From the NCBI GenBank assembly GCA_016295225.1, contig JAEDLP010000004.1:1-33819 (forward strand): a stretch of DNA of 33,819 bases, in the 5' to 3' direction. Origin of the DNA: Oscillospiraceae bacterium. Lineage in GTDB: Bacteria > Bacillota > Clostridia > Oscillospirales > Oscillospiraceae. A model generated the notes under the pieces. It had not been told where the DNA came from and searched no databases. It saw only the letters and a list, made by a program, of their open reading frames with translations. Position numbers and translations under genes: made by a program. Shown in pieces: positions 6,889-14,215 of the stretch. Numbering within the stretch: position 1 is the first letter of the stretch; each line of letters opens with the position of its first letter.

Positions 6889-7488
6889 GTGTTCTACTAT
6901 CTCAAGGGGACGGTGGGCCATCTGGCCCCCAACCTGGCGGTCATTGACTGCGGGGGCGTGGGCTACGCCTGCCGCACCACCAGCTACACCCTCTCCACCC
7001 TGCAGACAGGGGAGAGAGCTAAGCTCTATACCTATCTGAACGTCCGGGAGGACGCCATGGAGCTCTACGGCTTTGCCTCGGAGAACGAGCGCAACTGTTT
7101 TCAGATGCTCATCGGCGTGTCCGGCGTGGGCCCCAAGGCGGCTCTGTCTATCCTGTCCGCCACCACCCCGGAGGGTCTGGCAACCTCCATCATTACCGGC
7201 AACGAGAAGGCCCTGATGGTGGCCCAGGGCATCGGCAAGAAGATTGCCCAGCGCATCATTCTGGAACTGAAGGACAAACTCTCCAAGGGCCAGCTCCCGG
7301 CAGAGGAGAGCTACGGCGGCACCGGCGTCACGGTGATCCCCCAGGACAAGACCTCCGAGGCCTCCGCCGCCCTGGCTGTCCTGGGCTACAACCCGGCGGA
7401 GATTGCCGCCGCCCTGAAGGGGCTGGATCTGGAAAAGCTCACCCTGGAGGAGATCGTCCGTCAGGCCCTGCGCAAAATGGTAAAGTGA
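6889..7488 (+). CDS. ruvA: Holliday junction branch migration protein RuvA
   Basis: RuvA binds the four-way junction as a tetramer and loads the RuvB motor. The 199-residue protein begins FYYLKGTV with the OB-fold domain, carries two helix-hairpin-helix motifs (LIGVSGVGPKAALSIL and AQGIGKKIAQRIILEL), and ends in the small RuvB-contact domain (SEASAALAVLGYNPAEIAAAL). The start is GTG at 6889, with AAAGGAG (6874-6880) eight bases upstream. The frame extends upstream to 6829, but that part overlaps ruvC and has no ribosome site. It sits between ruvC and ruvB in one operon. Confidence 0.96.
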   Translation: MFYYLKGTVGHLAPNLAVIDCGGVGYACRTTSYTLSTLQTGERAKLYTYLNVREDAMELYGFASENERNCFQMLIGVSGVGPKAALSILSATTPEGLATSIITGNEKALMVAQGIGKKIAQRIILELKDKLSKGQLPAEESYGGTGVTVIPQDKTSEASAALAVLGYNPAEIAAALKGLDLEKLTLEEIVRQALRKMVK

Positions 7489-7501
7489 GGAGGGGAGCGG
7501 C

Positions 7502-8548
7502 TTGAGCATTGATTTTTCTATGGAACCGGAGGAGGTCCGGGAGCCTCTCATGACCACTTCCCTCCGGCCGGAGGACGAGGGGGAGGGTTCCCTCCGCCCC
7601 CGGTCCCTGGCGGAATACATCGGCCAGAAGAAGGCCAAGGACAACCTGTCCATCTTCATCGACGCGGCGAAAATGCGGAACGAACCCCTGGACCATGTTC
7701 TCCTCCACGGCCCGCCCGGCCTGGGCAAAACCACCCTGTCGGGCATCATCGCCAACGAAATGGGGGTCAACATCCGCATCACCTCCGGTCCGGCCATTGA
7801 GAAGCCCGGCGACTTGGCGGCCCTTCTCACCAACCTGAACGAGAACGATATCCTCTTCGTGGATGAGATCCACCGGCTGAATCGGTCGGTGGAGGAGATC
7901 CTCTATCCCGCCATGGAGGACTACGCCATTGATATCATCATCGGCAAGGGACCGTCGGCCAACTCCATCCGGCTGGACCTGCCCAAGTTCACCCTCATCG
8001 GGGCCACCACCCGGGCGGGACAGTTGTCCGCCCCCCTGCGGGACCGGTTCGGTGTGATGCTCCGGCTGGAGCTCTACAGCCCGGAGGAACTGGCTCAGAT
8101 CGTCACCCGCAGCGCGGGCATCCTGCGAGTCCCCATCGAGCCGGACGGCGCGGCCGAGATCGCCAAACGCTCCCGGGGAACCCCCCGTCTGGCCAACCGT
8201 CTGCTGCGCCGGGTGCGGGATTTCGCCCAGGTTCGGGCCGGGGGAGTCATCACCCGGGATGTGGCCGACCGGGCGCTGGTTGCCCTGGAGGTGGATCAGT
8301 TGGGGCTGGACGAGGTGGACCGGCGGATGCTGCGCAGCATCATTGCCCATTACGGCGGAGGCCCCGTGGGTCTGGATACCCTGGCGGCCACCGTGGGCGA
8401 GGAAGCGGTTACCCTGGAAGATGTATACGAGCCATACCTTATGCAAATGGGTTTTCTGACCCGGACGCCCCGGGGGCGGTGCGTCACCCGGCTGGCCTAT
8501 GAGCATCTGGGTCTGGATTTCCACGGGCAGGAACAGCTGAGGCTTTGA
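7502..8548 (+). CDS. ruvB: Holliday junction DNA helicase RuvB
   Basis: RuvB is the hexameric AAA+ motor that drives branch migration on RuvA-bound junctions. The 348-residue protein has the Walker A motif GPPGLGKTTL, Walker B LFVDEIHRLNR, sensor I IGATTRAG, the arginine finger region LRDRFGV and a C-terminal winged-helix domain starting near DVADRALVALEVDQLGLD. The start is TTG at 7502, with GAGGGGAG just upstream, 13 bp after the ruvA stop. No clear terminator was found after its stop at 8548; the TTTGCA...TGCAAA inverted repeat there has no T tail. Confidence 0.97.
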   Translation: MSIDFSMEPEEVREPLMTTSLRPEDEGEGSLRPRSLAEYIGQKKAKDNLSIFIDAAKMRNEPLDHVLLHGPPGLGKTTLSGIIANEMGVNIRITSGPAIEKPGDLAALLTNLNENDILFVDEIHRLNRSVEEILYPAMEDYAIDIIIGKGPSANSIRLDLPKFTLIGATTRAGQLSAPLRDRFGVMLRLELYSPEELAQIVTRSAGILRVPIEPDGAAEIAKRSRGTPRLANRLLRRVRDFAQVRAGGVITRDVADRALVALEVDQLGLDEVDRRMLRSIIAHYGGGPVGLDTLAATVGEEAVTLEDVYEPYLMQMGFLTRTPRGRCVTRLAYEHLGLDFHGQEQLRL

Positions 8549-8646
8549 GTGTCAAGGGTTTGCAGGATGCCATGCAAAATCCGATGAAAAAAGTGTACAA
8601 AAATGACGCAAATTTTTTGGGAATTCTTATTATTTGGATAATTTCC

Positions 8647-8675
8647 TTGACTTCTTCTTTGCGGTCAACTATAAT
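8647..8675 (+). promoter_or_regulatory. Consensus sigma-A promoter of sigH
   Basis: TTGACT (8647-8652), a 17-bp spacer and TATAAT (8670-8675). A start near 8682 would leave a leader of only about 9 to 40 bases before the candidate ATG codons. Confidence 0.78.
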
Positions 8676-8690
8676 GTTTATGAAAAAATT

Positions 8691-9326
8691 ATGAATATGG
8701 AATCATTTCCAAACAGCAGTATGACAGACGAAGGCTTATGTGCACGGGTCGTTGACGGCGATCGTGCAGCAGAGGAAACGCTAGTTTTGCGTTATTCCCG
8801 GTTGGTCCGGGTGTGCGCCCGCCCCTTTTTTCTGGCGGGCGGCGACAGCGAAGATTTGATTCAGGAGGGAATGCTGGGCCTGCTCTCGGCCATCCGGGAG
8901 TACCGGCCTGACCGTGGGACCCAGTTCCGTACCTTTGCAGAGTTATGCATCCGCCGCCGCATCATTTCCGCGGTCAAGCTGGCCGCCGGCGGCAAACATT
9001 CCCCGCTGAACAACTATGTTTCCCTCGAACCATCCCTCTTTTTGGCTGACCAGGACATCGCTCCTCTTGGCACGGCATATCAAAAGCAGGGAAACCCCGA
9101 AGATGTGGTGATCCGCCAGGAGAGTTTGACCGACCTGGAGGAAGCCATCCAGAAGCAGTTGACCGGCCTGGAAGCCCAGGTTCTGGCCCGGTATCTGGAG
9201 GGTGCGTCCTACGCAGAGATTGCTGAAGAGGTACAACGGTCCACCAAGTCGGTGGACAACGCCGTGCAGCGCATCCGGCGCAAGATCGCGCGGCATCTAT
9301 CCCACGGCGAATACAGCGAAAGCTGA
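8691..9326 (+). CDS. sigH: RNA polymerase sporulation sigma factor SigH (Spo0H)
   Basis: This alternative sigma factor directs transition-phase and early sporulation genes in Firmicutes. Close resemblance to Bacillus SigH runs the full length: the region-2 core DLIQEGMLGLLSAIREY, FRTFAELCIRRRIISAV, the PLNNYVSLE linker, NPEDVVIRQE, and the region-4 helix-turn-helix YLEGASYAEIAEEVQRSTKS. Counting from 8691 gives 211 residues, near the usual 218. The start is uncertain: ATGs in frame lie at 8691, 8697 and 8721, and none has a good Shine-Dalgarno site. The open frame reaches back to 8634, but that part overlaps the promoter. It has its own promoter between ruvB and a zinc-ribbon gene, so control is probably transcriptional. 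Confidence 0.92.
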   Translation: MNMESFPNSSMTDEGLCARVVDGDRAAEETLVLRYSRLVRVCARPFFLAGGDSEDLIQEGMLGLLSAIREYRPDRGTQFRTFAELCIRRRIISAVKLAAGGKHSPLNNYVSLEPSLFLADQDIAPLGTAYQKQGNPEDVVIRQESLTDLEEAIQKQLTGLEAQVLARYLEGASYAEIAEEVQRSTKSVDNAVQRIRRKIARHLSHGEYSES

Positions 9327-9387
9327 TCGCATATTTTATCCAGCCCAGAGAAAACAGGGTTACAAAGTCAAAGAGAGGGTTAAAAGC

Positions 9388-9663
9388 ATGTACGAAGACA
9401 AGACTTTAGTATGCAAAGAGTGCGGCAATGAGTTCGTGTTCTCTGCAGGTGAGCAGGAATTTTATGCAGAGAGAGGCTTCCAGAATGAGCCTCAGCGCTG
9501 CAAGGCTTGCCGTGACGCTCGCAAGGCTGCTTCCCGTGGCCCCCGTGAGTACTTCACCGCAACTTGTGCATCTTGCGGCGGCGAGGCAAAGGTTCCCTTC
9601 GAGCCCAAGTCTGACCGTCCCGTCTACTGCAGCGAGTGCTTCGCTCGCATGAGAGAAGCTTAA
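9388..9663 (+). CDS. Small double zinc-ribbon protein (CxxC-x17-CxxC type)
   Basis: This 91-residue protein has two four-Cys metal sites. The first is CKEC...CKAC (residues about 11-38), as in the short 'probable zinc-ribbon' family. The second is CASC then exactly 17 residues then CSEC, which matches the CxxC-x17-CxxC domain definition. A DNA- or RNA-binding or ribosome-linked role is plausible for such proteins, but no function is known to me. The start at 9388 has GAGAGGG about nine bases upstream. Codon use (GCT, CGT, TTC, GAG) resembles that of a highly expressed gene and differs from sigH upstream. It is probably co-transcribed with sigH, 61 bp upstream, and ends at a very strong terminator. 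Confidence 0.88.
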   Translation: MYEDKTLVCKECGNEFVFSAGEQEFYAERGFQNEPQRCKACRDARKAASRGPREYFTATCASCGGEAKVPFEPKSDRPVYCSECFARMREA

Positions 9664-9688
9664 TTTCTTAGAAATTACGCCAGATTGA

Positions 9689-9726
9689 GGAACGGCGTCA
9701 GAGTGATCTGACGCCGTTCCTTTTTT
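9689..9726 (+). terminator. Rho-independent terminator after the zinc-ribbon gene
   Basis: A perfect 14-bp stem (9689-9702 with 9707-9720) has a GTGA tetraloop and is followed by six Ts. Confidence 0.94.
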
Positions 9727-9804
9727 ATGCCGGTTTCTTTGGCGAAAAAAGTGAAAAAAGTGTTAACTTTCGGGCAATTTCTTAACAGATTTATGGAAAA
9801 ACTC

Positions 9805-9833
9805 TTGCAAAGGCGGAAAAATACCGGTATAAT
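9805..9833 (+). promoter_or_regulatory. Promoter of the CarD-family gene
   Basis: TTGCAA (9805-9810), a 17-bp spacer and TATAAT (9828-9833). The boxes and spacer length equal those of the pckA promoter. Confidence 0.8.
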
Positions 9834-9905
9834 ACAACCATTCAGACTACACACAGGAGAGCAGGAGGAAGCAACTGAATCGCGGATCACGCAGGAGGTG
9901 GGTCG

Positions 9906-10379
9906 ATGTTCCGGGTGGGAGATAAGATCGTCCATCCCATGCACGGCGCTGGGATCGTAGACGAGATCGTAACACGAAAGGTGAACGGCGTCCTTCGGGA
10001 CTACTACAGCCTCCGTTTGCCTGTGGGCGGCATGCTGGTGATGATTCCCACCGAAAACTGCGGGGAGATCGGCGTTCGCGCTGTTCTCACGGCGGAGGAA
10101 GCCGACCGGGTCCTGAGTGAGATTGCCGGCATCCAGGTGGAGCTGGAACCTAACTGGAACCAGCGCTACCGGGAGAACATGCTGCGGCTGAAAAGCGGCG
10201 ACCTGCTGGAAGTGTCCAAGGTGGTCAAATGCCTCATGCTGCGGGACAGTCGGCGGGGGTTGTCCACCGGAGAGCGAAAGATGCTCCACTCGGCCAAGCA
10301 GATCCTCATCTCCGAGATCAGTATGGCCCAGGACATTCCCTATGGGGAGGCGGAGCTTCGCATCAACAAGGCCCTGTGA
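9906..10379 (+). CDS. CarD/CdnL-family transcriptional regulator
   Basis: CarD-family proteins bind the RNA polymerase beta subunit through an N-terminal Tudor-like domain and stabilise the open promoter complex. The 157-residue protein starts with the hallmark FRVGDKIVHPMHGAGIVDEI, followed by YYSLRLPVGGMLVMIPTEN of the same domain. The helical C-terminal half (about residues 65-157) includes NWNQRYRENMLRLKSGD and RGLSTGERKMLHSAKQIL, as in family members. The start at 9906 has AGGAGGT (9893-9899) upstream. It is a monocistronic unit between a strong promoter and a terminator. The family call is secure; whether it acts genome-wide, like mycobacterial CarD, or at few promoters cannot be told. 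Confidence 0.92.
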   Translation: MFRVGDKIVHPMHGAGIVDEIVTRKVNGVLRDYYSLRLPVGGMLVMIPTENCGEIGVRAVLTAEEADRVLSEIAGIQVELEPNWNQRYRENMLRLKSGDLLEVSKVVKCLMLRDSRRGLSTGERKMLHSAKQILISEISMAQDIPYGEAELRINKAL

Positions 10380-10416
10380 GCACAATACGTACGGAACAAA
10401 GCAGAAACCGAGAGAG

Positions 10417-10443
10417 AAAAAGGAGCCAACCGGCTCCTTTTTT
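10417..10443 (+). terminator. Rho-independent terminator after the CarD-family gene
   Basis: An 11-bp stem AAAAAGGAGCC/GGCTCCTTTTT closes a 4-base loop and runs into a T tract. It lies only 24 bp ahead of the ispD start. Confidence 0.85.
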
Positions 10444-10466
10444 GGACTGTCGAAAAGGAGGACACC

Positions 10467-11198
10467 ATGGGTTTTCTGGAAAAACTGTTTGGCAAGGACA
10501 AAAAGACGACGCCTTTCTGCACCGCAGTGGTGGTGGCAGGGGGGAAGGCAACCCGGATGGAAGGCGTGGATAAGATCCTCACGCCCATGGGGGGGGAACC
10601 GCTGATCCTCTACGCCCTGGAGCCCTTTCAGGATTCCGACCTGGTGGACGAGATCGTCATTGTGGCCCGGGAGGACCTGATGGTGCCCATCGGCAATTTG
10701 TGCAGCCGGAAGGGGATCACCAAGGTCCGCCGGGTGGTCAACGGCGGCGCCACCCGTCCGGAGTCCGTCCTGGCCGGTATCCGGGCGGCCGACCCCGGGG
10801 CGGATCTCATTGCCATCCACGACGGCGCCCGGCCCTTTATTACCCGGGAAATCATTGAGGACACCATTCGGACGGCCCGCCGCTGCTCCGCTGCGGCTCC
10901 GGCCATCCCCGTGAAGGACACCATCAAGCGGGCCAGGGACGGGATCGTCACCGAGACCCCCGACCGGTCGGAGCTCTTCGCTGTCCAGACCCCGCAGATT
11001 TTTGAGACCTCCCTCATCAAAGCGGCTGTGGGCAAGGCCATTGAGGAGGGGGCGTCCATCACCGATGACTGCTCGGCGGTGGAGCGGCTGGGCTTTCCGG
11101 TGAAGCTCACCCAGGGCAGCGAGGAGAATATCAAGATCACCACGCCCCGGGACCTCCTCCACGGCGAGGCCATTTTGGCGGAAAGGATGGGACTGTGA
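10467..11198 (+). CDS. ispD: 2-C-methyl-D-erythritol 4-phosphate cytidylyltransferase
   Basis: IspD joins CTP and methylerythritol 4-phosphate to CDP-methylerythritol, the third step of the MEP isoprenoid pathway. The 243-residue protein has the nucleotide-binding start TAVVVAGGKATRMEG (usually AAGxGxRMG), the NGGATRPESVLAGI segment, IHDGARPFIT and the C-terminal GSEENIKITTPRDL. The first 17 residues (MGFLEKLFGKDKKTTPF) are an extension before the usual start. The ATG at 10467 has AAAGGAGG nine bases ahead. ispF follows with one base between stop and start. No promoter was found in the short gap after the upstream terminator, so read-through or a weak promoter is likely. Confidence 0.95.
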   Translation: MGFLEKLFGKDKKTTPFCTAVVVAGGKATRMEGVDKILTPMGGEPLILYALEPFQDSDLVDEIVIVAREDLMVPIGNLCSRKGITKVRRVVNGGATRPESVLAGIRAADPGADLIAIHDGARPFITREIIEDTIRTARRCSAAAPAIPVKDTIKRARDGIVTETPDRSELFAVQTPQIFETSLIKAAVGKAIEEGASITDDCSAVERLGFPVKLTQGSEENIKITTPRDLLHGEAILAERMGL

Positions 11199-11199
11199 C

Positions 11200-11679
11200 A
11201 TGCGGATTGGACATGGATATGACGTACACCGGTTGGTTCCCGGCCGGAAGCTGATTCTGGGCGGGGTGGAGATCCCCCATCATCTGGGGCTCCTGGGCCA
11301 CTCGGACGCCGACGTGGCCGCCCACGCCCTTATGGACGCCCTGCTGGGGGCGGCCGCCCTGGGGGATATCGGCCAGCATTTTCCCGACAATGACCCGGCC
11401 TATGCCGGCAGCGACAGCCTGGTCCTGCTGGGGAAGGTCATGGATCTGCTGGCCAGGGAGGGCTGGCGGGTGGAGAACGTGGATGTGACCATCCTGGCCC
11501 AGAAGCCCAAGCTCATGCCCCACATCCCCCAGATGCGCCAGAATTTCTCCCGGGCCATGGGACTTCCGGTGACCGCCATCAGCGTGAAGGCCACCACGGA
11601 AGAGCGGCTGGGCTTCACCGGCGCCGAGCAGGGCATCGCCGCCCACGCGGTGGCGCTGATTGAGACCCTGGATCGGTAA
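11200..11679 (+). CDS. ispF: 2-C-methyl-D-erythritol 2,4-cyclodiphosphate synthase
   Basis: IspF cyclises CDP-methylerythritol 2-phosphate to MEcPP, releasing CMP. The 159-residue length is standard. Zinc ligands and active-site motifs are visible: GHGYDVHRL (Asp8 and His10), LLGHSDADVAAHALMDALLGAA with the third ligand His, DIGQHFPD and the C-terminal KATTEERLGFTG. It starts one base after the ispD stop, so the two are translated in tandem. The intervening enzyme gene ispE is not in the window. Confidence 0.97.
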   Translation: MRIGHGYDVHRLVPGRKLILGGVEIPHHLGLLGHSDADVAAHALMDALLGAAALGDIGQHFPDNDPAYAGSDSLVLLGKVMDLLAREGWRVENVDVTILAQKPKLMPHIPQMRQNFSRAMGLPVTAISVKATTEERLGFTGAEQGIAAHAVALIETLDR

Positions 11680-11688
11680 AATCAGACA

Positions 11689-11735
11689 CAAAACTTTCTC
11701 CCGTACATAAGATGGGTGCGGGAGGAGTTTCTTTA
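11689..11735 (+). terminator. Imperfect hairpin, possible terminator after ispF
   Basis: AAACTTTCTCCCG and CGGGAGGAGTTT can pair with a small internal bulge around a loop of about 15 bases, followed by CTTTATTT. It would separate ispDF from the DUF3343 gene, but the long loop makes it weaker than the other terminators here. Confidence 0.45.
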
Positions 11736-11791
11736 TTTCCATTGGGCCGGATACGCCGGCTCCAAGGCCCTCCTGACGGAGGTTTCCAATT

Positions 11792-12043
11792 ATGTTTTAT
11801 CTCATCATGTGCCGCTCGCTGACCCATGCGCAGCGAATTGCCAATGGACTGGAACGGGCCGGGATTCCCGCCCGTATCCTGCGCTCTCCGGTGGAGATCT
11901 CCCCCAGTGGGTGCAGCCATTCGGTGAGGATCCCCGCCCAGAGCCTGTCCCGAACTTTGACGGTTCTCAATCGGATGCGCCTGCCTTACCTGGGGATCTA
12001 TGTGAGCGCAGCGGGGTATGGCTACCGGGAGGTGGAACCGTGA
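11792..12043 (+). CDS. DUF3343 protein, putative Se/S carrier-like
   Basis: This 83-residue protein matches the DUF3343 pattern: a short beta-alpha start (MFYLIMCRSLTHAQRIANGLERAG) then a conserved Pro/Ser-Gly-Cys turn (ISPSGCSHSVRI). Such proteins are described as putative sulfur or selenium carriers and often neighbour cysteine-desulfurase-like genes in selenium-metabolism loci. Here the next gene overlaps it by 4 bp and is exactly such an enzyme, so the Cys in PSGCS may accept persulfide or selenide; that is inference. The start at 11792 has GGAGGT eight bases ahead. Confidence 0.82.
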   Translation: MFYLIMCRSLTHAQRIANGLERAGIPARILRSPVEISPSGCSHSVRIPAQSLSRTLTVLNRMRLPYLGIYVSAAGYGYREVEP

Positions 12044-13152
12044 TCTATCTGGACAGCGCTGCCACGACCTTCCAAAAGCCTCCCACTGTGGTTCGCGCCA
12101 TGAACGAGGCCATGGATACCATGACCAGTCCGGGCCGAGGGGATTATGGCCCCTCCGCCCGGGCGTCCCAGACCCTGCTTACCCTCCGGGAGGAGGCGGC
12201 CGCATTGTTCCACGTGGGGGACCCTGAACGGGTGGTGCTCACCACCAGCGCTACCCACGGACTGAACATCGCCATCCGAACCCTGGTCCGCCCGGGCAGT
12301 ACCGTCCTTCTGACCGGTCTGGAGCACAACGCGGTGACCCGGCCGCTGGCGGCCATTCCGGGGGTCCGGCTGCGGACCATCCGAACGCCGCTGTTCCGGC
12401 CGGATCTGTTTCTGGCAGAACTGGACCGGCAGCTGGACCAGGGGGCGGATGTGATGATCTGCACCCACGTGTCCAACGTGTTCGGCTATATCCTGCCTGT
12501 GAAGGAGATTGCCGCCCGGTGTCGGGAGCGGGAGATCCCCCTCATTGTGGACGCGTCCCAGTCGGCGGGGCTGCTGCCTATCGACCTGGAGGGGTGGGGA
12601 GCAGAGTTTGTGGCCATGCCCGGGCATAAAGGACTCTATGGTCCCCAGGGTACCGGCCTGCTCCTGTGCAGAGCCACAGGAGAGCCCATCCTGGAGGGTG
12701 GGACGGGAAGTGAATCCCGCCGCCAGGAAATGCCAGAGTTTCTTCCGGACCGGCTGGAGGCGGGGACCCACAACGTTCCCGGCGCGGCCGGACTTCTGGC
12801 CGGACTGCGCTTCGTCCGCCGGAAACGGTCGGATGTGCTACTCCACCATGAGGTACACCTGAAAGACCTGGCGGCCGAAGGGCTGGCCAAGGAGCCCGGG
12901 GTCCAGGTTTTCCGCAGCCGGGCCCATCAGAGCGGGGTTCTCTCCTTCCGTATGCTGGGAAAAGACCCCGGCCAGGTGGGGGATTGGCTGAGTCAGCGGG
13001 GGGTGGCCCTCCGGGCGGGGCTCCACTGCGCCCCGGCCGCCCATGAGACGGCCGGCACCCTGGAGACCGGCACCCTGCGTCTGAGTTTTTCTGCCTTCAA
13101 CACGCCCAAGGAGGTGGAGAGGTTCCTTCGAATCATGGCCCGCCTCCGATGA
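12040..13152 (+). CDS. Class V aminotransferase, cysteine-desulfurase-like (EF2568-type)
   Basis: This 370-residue PLP enzyme resembles cysteine desulfurases and selenocysteine lyases. It begins VIYLDSAATTFQKPPTV, has TTSATHGLNIAI and HVSNVFGYILPVKEI, the DASQSAG Asp that contacts PLP, the Schiff-base Lys in MPGHKGLYGPQGTG, and a candidate persulfide Cys in ALRAGLHCAPAAHE, as in SufS-like proteins. The start is GTG at 12040, within GTGA overlapping the DUF3343 stop, with GGGAGGTGG upstream. A longer frame reaches back to 11716, but it overlaps the DUF3343 gene. I recall this subgroup (EF2568-like) from orphan-SelD selenium loci; no selD is present here, so sulfur delivery is equally possible. 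Confidence 0.85.
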   Translation: MIYLDSAATTFQKPPTVVRAMNEAMDTMTSPGRGDYGPSARASQTLLTLREEAAALFHVGDPERVVLTTSATHGLNIAIRTLVRPGSTVLLTGLEHNAVTRPLAAIPGVRLRTIRTPLFRPDLFLAELDRQLDQGADVMICTHVSNVFGYILPVKEIAARCREREIPLIVDASQSAGLLPIDLEGWGAEFVAMPGHKGLYGPQGTGLLLCRATGEPILEGGTGSESRRQEMPEFLPDRLEAGTHNVPGAAGLLAGLRFVRRKRSDVLLHHEVHLKDLAAEGLAKEPGVQVFRSRAHQSGVLSFRMLGKDPGQVGDWLSQRGVALRAGLHCAPAAHETAGTLETGTLRLSFSAFNTPKEVERFLRIMARLR

Positions 13153-13158
13153 GCGGAA

Positions 13159-13192
13159 GGGAAAGCGCTTCGGCTTGCCGGGGCGCTTTTCC
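13159..13192 (+). terminator. Hairpin after the aminotransferase gene, possible terminator
   Basis: A 16-bp stem with three G-U pairs and a 2-base TT loop begins 7 bp after the stop. Its 3' arm contains TTTT, but no T tract follows, so it may be a weak terminator or an mRNA 3'-end stabiliser. Confidence 0.5.
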
Positions 13193-13228
13193 TATGGGGA
13201 AAAGCGGAAAATTCCTGGCCCGGCGGGG

Positions 13229-13257
13229 TTGTAAATAGGCTGGAAATACAGTATAAT
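13229..13257 (+). promoter_or_regulatory. Promoter of cdaA-cdaR
   Basis: TTGTAA (13229-13234), a 17-bp spacer and TATAAT (13252-13257). The leader to 13340 is about 75 bases; I see no known riboswitch in it. Confidence 0.72.
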
Positions 13258-13339
13258 AACTTGAATTACCATCGAATACTTGGCGGGGTGTACCCTTTTG
13301 CCGTTCATGGAAAATTTGGGACAGGAGGTGTGAGGTTCT

Positions 13340-14215
13340 ATGATGTCGATTTTTGAGTACATAACCACGGCGGTGGGATATCTTCGCCTGATCACGATTT
13401 CCGATATGATCGACATCGCCATCCTGTCGTATGTCATCTACAAGGGCATCAATATCCTCCAGCGGACCAACGCGGCCAAGGTGGCCAAGGCCCTGCTGCT
13501 TCTCTTCGTGGTTATGTGGCTGTCCTATCAGTTCAACCTGAACGCCATTAACTTTGTTCTGAGCAAAGCGGTAGAACTGGGGCTTCTGGCGCTGGTCATC
13601 ATTTTCCAGCCGGAGATCCGGCGGTTCCTGGAACGGATCGGCAGCAATAATGTCTACCGCATCTTCCGCAGCAATACCCCCACCAACGACCTGGAGACCG
13701 CCATCAACGAGACAGTGGCGGCGTATGGGGAGATGTCCAAAAACAAGGTGGGCGCCCTCATGGTCTTCGAGCGGGACACCGACCTGTCCAACGTCATCTC
13801 CTCGGGCACCGCCTTCCAGTCCTCGGTCACCAGCGAGCTTCTGAAGAATATCTTCTTCCCCAAGGCCCCTCTTCACGACGGCGCCGTGGTGGTCCGCCAG
13901 GGCAAGATCGTGGCCGCCGGCTGCATGCTCCCCATGTCGGAGAGCATGAATCTGAGCAAGGAGCTGGGTATGCGTCATCGGGCCGGTCTGGGCATGAGCG
14001 AACGGTCCGACGCGGTGGTGGCCATCGTCTCGGAGGAGACCGGCGCCATCTCCGTGGTGGTTCACGGCAACCTCCGCCGGCATCTGTCTCCGGAGACCCT
14101 GGGCCGCGTCCTGCGCAACGAACTGCTGCCCCAAGAGGAGGTCGTTTCCGATAAGATCCGCAAGCGGGCCGGGTTCTTCCGGCGAGGGAGGTCGGCAAAC
14201 CGTGAAAAACAGTAA
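13340..14215 (+). CDS. cdaA: Diadenylate cyclase CdaA
   Basis: CdaA makes the second messenger c-di-AMP from two ATP at the membrane; in Firmicutes it governs potassium and osmolyte balance and wall stability. The 291-residue protein has an N-terminal membrane part with three helices (about residues 20-90), then the DisA_N catalytic domain with LHDGAVVV (DGA motif) and GMRHRAGLGMSE (RHR motif). The start at 13340 follows AGGAGGTG by about ten bases; an alternative ATG is the next codon. It overlaps the YbbR-domain gene by 14 bp, the usual cdaA-cdaR pair. The glmM gene that often follows in Firmicutes is absent here. Confidence 0.96.
   Translation: MMSIFEYITTAVGYLRLITISDMIDIAILSYVIYKGINILQRTNAAKVAKALLLLFVVMWLSYQFNLNAINFVLSKAVELGLLALVIIFQPEIRRFLERIGSNNVYRIFRSNTPTNDLETAINETVAAYGEMSKNKVGALMVFERDTDLSNVISSGTAFQSSVTSELLKNIFFPKAPLHDGAVVVRQGKIVAAGCMLPMSESMNLSKELGMRHRAGLGMSERSDAVVAIVSEETGAISVVVHGNLRRHLSPETLGRVLRNELLPQEEVVSDKIRKRAGFFRRGRSANREKQ

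Noticed and set aside
8584..8697. A 37-codon frame (starting MKKVYKNDANF) with a hydrophobic middle between ruvB and sigH
   Set aside because: It has no ribosome site and runs through the consensus sigH promoter; AT-rich promoter DNA often gives hydrophobic frames by chance.
11716..12039. N-terminal extension of the aminotransferase frame to 11716
   Set aside because: It overlaps the whole DUF3343 gene in another frame and has no ribosome site; the GTG at 12040 has a good one.
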